Source: an uncultured Ruminococcus sp. (GTDB lineage Bacteria; Bacillota; Clostridia; Oscillospirales; Acutalibacteraceae). From it: a stretch of DNA of 5,246 nucleotides. Each line of letters begins with the position of its first letter. The stretch's first letter is position 1. The translations under genes and the position numbers were made by a program. The stretch lies in NCBI GenBank assembly GCA_902783815.1, contig CACZSM010000117.1:1-5246 (forward strand). Reading direction: 5' to 3'. Below, in pieces: positions 1 through 4,157 of this stretch. Below the pieces are notes generated by a model. It was not told the DNA's origin, ran no database searches, and worked only from the letters and a program-made list of their open reading frames with translations.

Positions 1-353
1 AGAACTATCTCTGCGCCATATGCTTTGAGTATATTTCTTCTTTCAACGCTCATGGTCTCAGGCATTGTAAGGATTATCCTGTATCCCTTTGCAGCAGCAA
101 TTGCTGCAAGTCCGATACCGGTATTGCCTGAAGTAGGCTCGATTATAGTGGAATCCTTTTTCAGAAGTCCCTTTGCTTCAGCATCCTCTATCATGGCTTT
201 GGCTATCCTGTCCTTTACGCTGCCTGCCGGATTGAAGTATTCCAGCTTGACAAGAACTGTTGCATCAAGCTGCAGTTCATTTTCCAGATTTACTACCTCT
301 ACGAGAGGTGTATTGCCTATAAGTCCTAATGTTCCCTTATAAATATTTGACAT
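1..353 (-). CDS. cysK: Cysteine synthase (O-acetylserine sulfhydrylase), N-terminal part, cut by window edge
   Basis: PLP enzyme that makes cysteine from O-acetylserine and sulfide in the cytoplasm. Read on the minus strand from the ATG at 353-351, 117 complete codons are present and the rest lies left of the window. Visible motifs are the N-terminal GNTPLVE (residues 13-19), the PLP-lysine segment NPAGSVKDR with Lys47, and the substrate-binding loop TSGNTG (74-79), all typical of CysK/CysM fold-type II enzymes. This fixes the family; CysK and CysM cannot be separated from this fragment, though the cysK-type start is favoured. The gene lies 13 nt downstream of metY in the same orientation. 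Its ribosome binding site overlaps the metY stop, so the two are surely one operon under the leader at 1648-1930. The plus-strand open frame over this region is a shadow. Confidence 0.95.
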   Translation of the reverse strand, partial: MSNIYKGTLGLIGNTPLVEVVNLENELQLDATVLVKLEYFNPAGSVKDRIAKAMIEDAEAKGLLKKDSTIIEPTSGNTGIGLAAIAAAKGYRIILTMPETMSVERRNILKAYGAEIV

Positions 354-360
354 AATAAAC

Positions 361-368
361 TCCTCCTT
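361..368 (-). promoter_or_regulatory. cysK ribosome binding site overlapping the metY stop codon
   Basis: On the minus strand AAGGAGGA lies 7 nt before the cysK ATG. The metY TAA stop (369-367) shares its AA with the first bases of this site. A ribosome ending metY stands on the cysK initiation site, which suggests translational coupling. This also supports the chosen cysK start. Confidence 0.85.
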
Positions 369-1647
369 AATTCAAAGACGCAAATGCGTTTTCAAGATCT
401 TCTATAATATCATCTATATGCTCTGTTCCGATAGAAAGACGAATAGTATTCTCATAAATACCCTGATCTGCAAGTTCTTCTGCTGAAAGCTGTGAATGTG
501 TCGTTGATGCCGGGTGAATAACAAGACTCTTAACATCAGCAACATTTGCAAGCAGAGAAAAGATTTTCAGATTATCAATGAATTTCCATGCCTGTTCTTT
601 ACCGCCCTTGATATTGAAAGTGAATATTGATGCTCCGCCGTTCGGGAAATACTTTTCATAAAGCGCATGATCCGGGTGATCCGGGAGTGACGGATGATTA
701 ACCTTTTCAACAAGCGGGTGGCTGCTGAGGTATTCAACAACTTTTTTTGTATTTTCAGCGTGTCTGTCAAGACGGAGAGAAAGTGTTTCAACTCCCTGGA
801 GCAGCAGAAAAGCATTGAATGGTGATATTGCAGCGCCGGTATCGCGGAGAAGTATTGCTCTGATGTATGTTACAAATGCTGCAGGACCAACTGCATCATA
901 GAATGAAACACCATGATAGCTTGGATTAGGATCTGCGATTCCCGGATATTTTCCACTTTCCTTCCAGTTGAATCTACCGGACTCTACTATTATACCACCA
1001 AGTGTTGTACCATGTCCACCAATAAATTTAGTAGCTGAATGAACAACTATATCTGCGCCATGCTCTATAGGTCTTATCAGATACGGTGTGCCGAAAGTGT
1101 TGTCAACAACTACCGGGAGTCCGTGCTTATGTGCTATTTCAGCAATTGCATCAATATCCGGGATATCACTGTTCGGATTACCGAGAGTTTCAAGATATAT
1201 AGCTCTTGTATTCTCTTTTATTGCTCCTTCAACCTCTTTAAGATCATGGGCATCAACAAAGGTTGTTGTGATTCCAAACTGTGGAAGTGTATGTGAAAGC
1301 AGATTAAAGCTGCCTCCGTATATTGTTTTCTGTGCTACAATATGACCTCCGTTTGCTGCAAGTGCCTCTATAGTATAGGTTATTGCAGCCGCACCTGAGG
1401 AAAGTGCAAGTGCTGCGCTGCCCCCTTCAAGAGCAGCTATACGCTTTTCAAGAACATCCTGTGTGGAGTTTGTCAGCCTGCCGTAGATGTTTCCGGCGTC
1501 TGCCAGACCAAAGCGATCTGCGGCGTGCTGACTGTTATGGAATACATAGGAGGTCGTCTGATAAATCGGAACGGCTCTGGAGTCCGTTGTCGGGTCAGCC
1601 TGCTCCTGACCAACATGAAGCTGTAATGTCTCAAATCTATAACTCAT
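367..1647 (-). CDS. metY: O-acetylhomoserine sulfhydrylase (aminocarboxypropyltransferase)
   Basis: Cytoplasmic PLP enzyme of the Cys/Met metabolism family (fold type I). It condenses O-acetylhomoserine with sulfide to give homocysteine, the direct-sulfhydrylation route to methionine. The 426 residues match the usual MetY length (about 420-430) and are longer than cystathionine gamma-synthase or beta-lyase (about 380-400). The N-terminus FETLQLHVGQE, the phosphate-contacting YGRLTNST (55-62), Asp182 in VVVDNTFGTP, the PLP lysine Lys207 in SATKFIGGHG and the C-terminal HPASTTHSQL (378-387) are all present. The long insert around residues 224-265 (GKYPGIADPNPSYHG) is typical of MetY. The start is ATG at 1647, preceded by an AAAGGAAG ribosome binding site at about 1658-1665. 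It is the first large gene of the metY-cysK operon and is preceded by a long leader with a candidate cysteine attenuator. Substrate choice (homoserine versus serine ester) is inferred from family similarity. Confidence 0.95.
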   Translation of the reverse strand: MSYRFETLQLHVGQEQADPTTDSRAVPIYQTTSYVFHNSQHAADRFGLADAGNIYGRLTNSTQDVLEKRIAALEGGSAALALSSGAAAITYTIEALAANGGHIVAQKTIYGGSFNLLSHTLPQFGITTTFVDAHDLKEVEGAIKENTRAIYLETLGNPNSDIPDIDAIAEIAHKHGLPVVVDNTFGTPYLIRPIEHGADIVVHSATKFIGGHGTTLGGIIVESGRFNWKESGKYPGIADPNPSYHGVSFYDAVGPAAFVTYIRAILLRDTGAAISPFNAFLLLQGVETLSLRLDRHAENTKKVVEYLSSHPLVEKVNHPSLPDHPDHALYEKYFPNGGASIFTFNIKGGKEQAWKFIDNLKIFSLLANVADVKSLVIHPASTTHSQLSAEELADQGIYENTIRLSIGTEHIDDIIEDLENAFASLN

Positions 1648-1712
1648 ATTATAATCTTCCTTTCAAAAATAAATGTATCAAGTAGTTTCCGTTTGTTTTC
1701 GTACAAAAGAAT

Positions 1713-1740
1713 TGCCCGAAGGCATTTTTGCTTCCGGGCA
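1713..1740 (-). terminator. Intrinsic terminator in the metY leader (attenuator terminator)
   Basis: On the minus strand TGCCCGGAAGCA (1740-1729) pairs with TGCCTTCGGGCA (1724-1713) across a 4-base A loop. This gives about 11 pairs including one G-U, with one mismatch in the middle. The next bases are ATTCTTTTG, a short U-rich tract at 1711-1705. The hairpin lies 65 nt before the metY ATG and after the promoter, so it would stop transcription before metY-cysK. Its 5' arm is also complementary to an upstream leader segment, which makes it a switchable rather than constitutive terminator. The U tract is interrupted by one C, so termination may be partial. Confidence 0.8.
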
Positions 1741-1762
1741 TAATGGTATCAGAATAAACGCT

Positions 1763-1891
1763 TCAACAACATCGTTCTGACAAACGGCGCACCACAAGCT
1801 CATCGGATGCTCCGACCATTTCCCATGCCCGGAAGTACAACATTCGACAACACATTACTTTATTCTGCTTGTTTATTGTTGTTGTAAGCAT
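1763..1891 (-). CDS. Leader peptide with two Cys-Cys pairs, upstream of metY
   Basis: A 42-codon ORF on the minus strand runs from ATG (1891-1889) to TGA (1765-1763). An AAAGGAGAG ribosome binding site (1906-1898) lies 6 nt before the ATG. The peptide begins MLTTTINKQNKV, has Met-Cys-Cys-Arg at residues 13-16, FRAWEMV at 20-26, and ends RRLSERCC immediately before the stop. Four of 42 residues are Cys, all TGT and all in adjacent pairs. It has no signal peptide or membrane segment. It lies about 36 nt after the predicted transcription start and ends 115 nt before metY. It overlaps the antiterminator arm, so its translation would affect the downstream terminator. I do not recognise a protein family. 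The likely job is a cis-acting leader peptide measuring Cys-tRNA. A metal-binding microprotein using the two CC pairs is a less likely alternative. Confidence 0.72.
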   Translation of the reverse strand: MLTTTINKQNKVMCCRMLYFRAWEMVGASDELVVRRLSERCC

Positions 1892-1933
1892 AATGAACTC
1901 TCCTTTAAATAAACTGTTCGCTTGAACACATAC

Positions 1934-1962
1934 ATAATACCACTATTCGCCTACTATGTCAA
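1934..1962 (-). promoter_or_regulatory. Promoter of the metY-cysK operon
   Basis: On the minus strand a perfect -35 TTGACA (1962-1957) is followed by a 17-base spacer and a -10 TATTAT (1939-1934). This predicts a transcription start near 1927 and a leader of about 280 nt before metY. The -35 box lies inside the operator-like sequence at 1950-1967, so a bound repressor would block RNA polymerase. No convincing GC-rich terminator separates iscU (stop at 1987) from this promoter, so some readthrough from iscS-iscU is possible. Confidence 0.88.
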
Positions 1963-1967
1963 TAGGT
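1950..1967 (-). promoter_or_regulatory. Rrf2-type operator over the metY promoter -35
   Basis: The minus-strand sequence ACCTATTGACATAGTAGG is identical over 18 bases to the site in the iscS promoter (3613-3630). It has inverted CCTA/TAGG ends in an imperfect palindrome and contains the -35 hexamer. Exact repetition in front of two functionally linked operons, one next to an Rrf2 gene, supports an operator for that regulator. The regulator assignment is inferred from context. Confidence 0.75.
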
Positions 1968-1986
1968 TTTTGCAAAATTTTTAAAA

Positions 1987-2358
1987 TTATTTTTTGCTTT
2001 TGTAATCATCTATTGCTGCCTGTATTGCTTCCTCTGCAAGAACTGAACAGTGCATCTTATAATCCGGCAAACCGTCAAGAGCCTCTGCAACAGCCTTATT
2101 TGTAAGCGACATCGCATCCTCTAACTTTTTTCCCTTTATAAGTTCGGTTGCCATAGAGCTTGATGCGATCGCACTTGCACAGCCGAAAGTCTCAAATTTT
2201 ACATCTGTTATGACATCATCATCTATTTTCAGATACATTTTCATGATATCGCCGCATTTTGCATTGCCGACCTCACCTACTCCGTCTGCATTCTCAATAA
2301 CTCCTACATTTCTTGGATTCATAAAATGATCCATTACCTTTTCACTGTATAAAGCCAC
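1987..2358 (-). CDS. iscU: Fe-S cluster assembly scaffold IscU/NifU N-terminal type
   Basis: Cytoplasmic scaffold on which Fe-S clusters are built with sulfur from IscS before transfer to apoproteins. The 123 residues match the single-domain IscU/NifU_N length. All three cluster-ligand cysteines are visible: Cys35 in GNAKCGD (with the conserved Asp37), Cys60 in TFGCASAIASSS, and Cys104 in KMHCSVLAEEAI (preceded by His103). The LPPVK chaperone-recognition motif of proteobacterial IscU is replaced here by LPDYK (97-101), as expected where no dedicated HscA/HscB pair is present; none is in this window. Translation appears to start at GTG (2358-2356), since GGAGGG lies 6 nt upstream. The gene is 14 nt downstream of iscS and cotranscribed with it. 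The C-terminus is a short lysine-rich tail (KSKK). Confidence 0.95.
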   Translation of the reverse strand: MALYSEKVMDHFMNPRNVGVIENADGVGEVGNAKCGDIMKMYLKIDDDVITDVKFETFGCASAIASSSMATELIKGKKLEDAMSLTNKAVAEALDGLPDYKMHCSVLAEEAIQAAIDDYKSKK

Positions 2359-2370
2359 TACTATCCCTCC
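2359..2370 (-). promoter_or_regulatory. Ribosome binding site that sets the GTG start of iscU
   Basis: GGAGGG (2370-2365) is followed by a 6-base spacer and GTG (2358-2356) on the minus strand. The next in-frame ATG is codon 9, inside the conserved N-terminal region and without its own ribosome binding site. GTG is therefore the likely start. Confidence 0.8.
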
Positions 2371-2372
2371 GA

Positions 2373-3560
2373 TTATAATATAAATTCTCTTTTGCCTGTC
2401 ATCAAGTCACGCCATACTGGTGAAAAACTCCTGAGATATTCAACTACCTCTTTAACATTACTGATTATATAATCTGCTTCCCCGACTGTGATATCCTCAC
2501 CTATACTGAGCCGCAGAGAACCATGCGCGACATCATGTATTCTTCCGATCGACAACAAAACATGGCTCGGATCAAGCGCCCCGGATGTACAGGCACTTCC
2601 GGATGAAGCACTTATTCCCTTCTGATCCAGCAGCATCAGTATTGATTCACCTTCGATTCCCTCAAAGCTGAAATTAACATTTCCGGAAAGTCTTTTCTCA
2701 GCATCACCGTTCAATGCGCTATGAGGTATCTCAGAAAGACCAGCTATCAGATGATCCCTTATACTGACTTTGTGCTCGTTGTGCTTATCCATATCCCTGA
2801 CTGCTTCCTTCAAAGCTGCTGTCATTCCCAATATTCCCGGCAGGTTTTCCGTTCCGGCTCTCTTTCCTCTTTCCTGAGCGCCGCCCTCAATAAGGTTACT
2901 CAGTATTATTCCTTTTCTGCAATAAAGAAAGCCAACTCCTTTTGGTCCGTGGAACTTGTGTGCGGAAGCCGAAAGCATATCTATATTTTCTGCCTTGACA
3001 TCTATCGCAATATGACCAACTGCCTGAACAGCATCAGTATGGAATATTACTCCCTTTTGTCTGCATATACTTCCTATTTCAGCTATAGGCTGTATCGTTC
3101 CAATCTCATTATTAGCTGTCATTATTGTTACCAGACAGGTATCATCTCTTATTGCAGCTTCAAGCTCATCTGTCCTGACAATACCATTTTCATGCACCGG
3201 CAGAAGAGTTATCTCATATCCATTTTTTTCTAATTTTTTTAGAGTATGCAAAACTGCATGATGCTCAAATTCTGAGGAAACAATATGTTTTTTACCCCTT
3301 TTTTTGCCGATCATTGCCGCGCTCAGTATCGCCTGATTATCAGACTCACTTCCTCCGGATGTAAATATTATCTCCTTTGGTTCAGCATTTATCAGAGCAG
3401 CTATTTCTTCTCTTGCCTTTTCTAACTTTTCCTTAGCTCTCTGTCCGATCCTGTAAAGGCTGGATGGATTGCCGTAGGTATTTTCCATACATTCTGTCAT
3501 TGCCAGTATTGCCGCTTCGCTCATTTTTGTCGTTGCAGCATTATCTGCATAAATATTCAT
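2373..3560 (-). CDS. iscS: Cysteine desulfurase IscS/NifS
   Basis: PLP enzyme that converts cysteine to alanine and passes the sulfur as a persulfide to IscU and other acceptors. The 395 residues fit group I desulfurases. The N-terminal YADNAATTKMS, the GGSESDNQA segment (69-77), His100-His101 in SEFEHHAV, Asp176 in HTDAVQA, the PLP lysine Lys202 in SASAHKFHGPKG and the catalytic Cys324 in SSGSACTSG are all present. The motif around Cys324 marks the IscS/NifS group rather than SufS. The start ATG (3560-3558) has AAGGAG (3574-3569) 8 nt upstream. It is the first gene of the iscS-iscU unit, is divergent from the Rrf2 regulator, and follows a consensus promoter carrying the regulator's likely operator. 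The enzyme may also supply sulfur for tRNA thiolation or other cofactors; the sequence does not resolve this. The 170-codon plus-strand frame inside it is a shadow. Confidence 0.95.
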   Translation of the reverse strand: MNIYADNAATTKMSEAAILAMTECMENTYGNPSSLYRIGQRAKEKLEKAREEIAALINAEPKEIIFTSGGSESDNQAILSAAMIGKKRGKKHIVSSEFEHHAVLHTLKKLEKNGYEITLLPVHENGIVRTDELEAAIRDDTCLVTIMTANNEIGTIQPIAEIGSICRQKGVIFHTDAVQAVGHIAIDVKAENIDMLSASAHKFHGPKGVGFLYCRKGIILSNLIEGGAQERGKRAGTENLPGILGMTAALKEAVRDMDKHNEHKVSIRDHLIAGLSEIPHSALNGDAEKRLSGNVNFSFEGIEGESILMLLDQKGISASSGSACTSGALDPSHVLLSIGRIHDVAHGSLRLSIGEDITVGEADYIISNVKEVVEYLRSFSPVWRDLMTGKREFIL

Positions 3561-3596
3561 ATCTGCATCTCCTTGTTATTTTATGCGACTGTCGTT

Positions 3597-3625
3597 ATTA
3601 TAATACCTTTTACCTACTATGTCAA
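3597..3625 (-). promoter_or_regulatory. Consensus promoter of iscS-iscU
   Basis: The minus strand has a perfect TTGACA (3625-3620), a 17-base spacer and a perfect TATAAT (3602-3597). The predicted start near 3590 leaves a leader of about 30 nt with no room for an attenuator, unlike metY. Such a strong promoter normally needs repression, which fits the operator over its -35 box. Confidence 0.92.
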
Positions 3626-3631
3626 TAGGTA
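3611..3631 (-). promoter_or_regulatory. Rrf2/IscR-type operator over the iscS promoter -35
   Basis: TACCTA and TAGGTA form the ends of a 21-base imperfect palindrome, and its 18-base core ACCTATTGACATAGTAGG is identical to that at the metY promoter. It covers the -35 hexamer. This copy is the most symmetric of the three sites. Binding by the product of the adjacent divergent Rrf2 gene is inferred. Confidence 0.78.
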
Positions 3632-3648
3632 TTTATAAAATTTTCTAC

Positions 3649-3677
3649 TTGATTTACCTATTGACCTATGATATAAT
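3649..3677 (+). promoter_or_regulatory. Promoter of the Rrf2/IscR-type regulator
   Basis: TTGATT (3649-3654), a 17-base spacer and TATAAT (3672-3677) give a predicted start near 3684 and a leader of about 24 nt. The TTGACC at 3661-3666 is not a good -35 because no -10 box lies 16-18 bases after it. That hexamer belongs to the operator-like repeat instead. Confidence 0.8.
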
Positions 3678-3680
3678 AGG
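3656..3680 (+). promoter_or_regulatory. Diverged third operator, in the regulator's own promoter
   Basis: ACCTATTGAC (3656-3665) repeats exactly the first ten bases of the metY and iscS sites, but the second half differs. A perfect 6-base inverted pair, CCTATT (3657-3662) and AATAGG (3675-3680), spans a wider gap of 12 bases and covers the spacer and -10 box. This suggests autoregulation with a weaker or differently spaced site. Confidence 0.6.
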
Positions 3681-3707
3681 ATAATAACATTTACAGGAGG
3701 AAATTCT

Positions 3708-4103
3708 ATGATATCTACAAAAGGACGCTATGCTCTCAGGGTAATGATAGACCTTGCAAAATATAGTGATGGCAGTTATATTCCGCTTAAAGAAATTGCT
3801 GAACGCGAAAAAATATCAAAAAAATATCTTGAAATAATAGTCAAGGAGCTTGTCAGCGCAAAACTGCTTGAAGGTGTCAGCGGAAAAGGAGGCGGATATA
3901 AACTTGTCAGATCGCCCGATGAATACTCTGTTGGTGAAATACTTGAAGTAACAGAAGGATCACTTGCGATCGTTGCCTGCCTTGCAAAGGGAGCTGAGGA
4001 ATGTCCGAGAGCCGAAGGATGCGATACTTTACCTATGTGGTCTGAGCTAAACCAAATGATACATGATTTTTTCTTCAAAAAAAAGCTGAGCGAGCTTCTA
4101 TAG
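3708..4103 (+). CDS. iscR: Rrf2-family transcriptional regulator, IscR-like with three cysteines
   Basis: DNA-binding regulator of 131 residues, a normal Rrf2 length. The N-terminus MISTKGRYALRVMIDLA and the winged helix-turn-helix (about 26-66: IPLKEIAEREKISKKYLE, then the wing GKGGGYKL) are characteristic. The effector region holds Cys91, Cys99 and Cys105 (C-x7-C-x5-C, with ECPRAEGC), placed as in IscR-type proteins that bind an Fe-S cluster. Bacillus CymR, the cysteine regulator of the same family, lacks this triad. The start ATG has AGGAGGA at 3695-3701. The gene is divergent from iscS, and near-identical operator-like sites precede iscS, metY and this gene. It is therefore probably an Fe-S-status repressor controlling both Fe-S assembly and sulfur assimilation. 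A CymR-like role, sensing cysteine supply through CysK, is the main alternative given the metY-cysK target. Confidence 0.9.
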   Translation: MISTKGRYALRVMIDLAKYSDGSYIPLKEIAEREKISKKYLEIIVKELVSAKLLEGVSGKGGGYKLVRSPDEYSVGEILEVTEGSLAIVACLAKGAEECPRAEGCDTLPMWSELNQMIHDFFFKKKLSELL

Positions 4104-4157
4104 AAAAAACAGAGGATCATACCAACTTATGCAACGGGTATGATCCTCTTTATTATT
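4104..4157. terminator. Bidirectional terminator between convergent genes
   Basis: A perfect 13-bp stem joins AGAGGATCATACC (4111-4123) and GGTATGATCCTCT (4137-4149) across a 13-base loop. On the plus strand it is followed by TTATTATTTTA, ending the regulator transcript 7 nt after its stop. On the minus strand it is followed by GTTTTTTC, a better U tract that would end the carboxypeptidase transcript. The two genes converge with 54 nt between them. Confidence 0.9.

Larger units (their letters stand above)
1705..1891 (-). promoter_or_regulatory. Candidate cysteine-responsive transcription attenuator upstream of metY-cysK
   Basis: The element combines a Cys-Cys-containing leader ORF, an antiterminator and a terminator. 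The minus-strand segment CTTCCGGGCAT (1835-1825), inside the leader ORF at codons 19-23, is a perfect 11-base complement of ATGCCCGGAAG (1741-1731), the 5' arm of the terminator. Beyond it AATGGT (1820-1815) pairs with ACCATT (1747-1742), giving 17 pairs with a bulge of four bases (1824-1821). The two helices exclude each other: pairing with the upstream arm destroys the terminator. The first Cys-Cys codons (1852-1847) end 11 nt before the antiterminator arm, so a ribosome waiting there for Cys-tRNA would leave that arm free. Complementarity is observed; cysteine sensing and the direction of control are inferred. No SAM-I riboswitch or T-box consensus is visible in this leader. Confidence 0.65.

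Noticed and set aside
25..342. Plus-strand open frame of about 105 codons opposite cysK
   Set aside because: It lies antisense to a clear cysteine synthase with intact PLP and substrate-loop motifs, and its own translation shows no family features.
1648..1930. SAM riboswitch or T-box in the metY leader
   Set aside because: I see neither the conserved SAM-I core segments nor a T-box AGGGTGG-type sequence. The leader is better explained by the Cys-Cys ORF with antiterminator and terminator. A covariance-model search would settle this.
1967..1990. Terminator after iscU
   Set aside because: The A/T-rich stretch with a TTTTGCAAAA palindrome has no GC stem or usable loop, so it is not called a terminator; iscU transcripts may read into the metY leader.
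2721..3233. Plus-strand open frame of 170 codons inside iscS
   Set aside because: It lies antisense to the conserved middle of the desulfurase and has no ribosome binding site or recognisable domain; it is a shadow of codon bias.
3661..3685. TTGACC at 3661 as the -35 of the Rrf2 gene
   Set aside because: The nearest -10-like hexamers are only 5 (TATAAT at 3672) or 13 (GATAAT at 3680) bases away. TTGATT at 3649 with TATAAT at 3672 has the ideal 17-base spacing.
3776..4120. Minus-strand open frame of 114 codons opposite the Rrf2 gene
   Set aside because: The Rrf2 reading has a promoter, ribosome binding site and conserved domain. The opposite frame is Ser/Pro-rich noise and starts inside the terminator stem.
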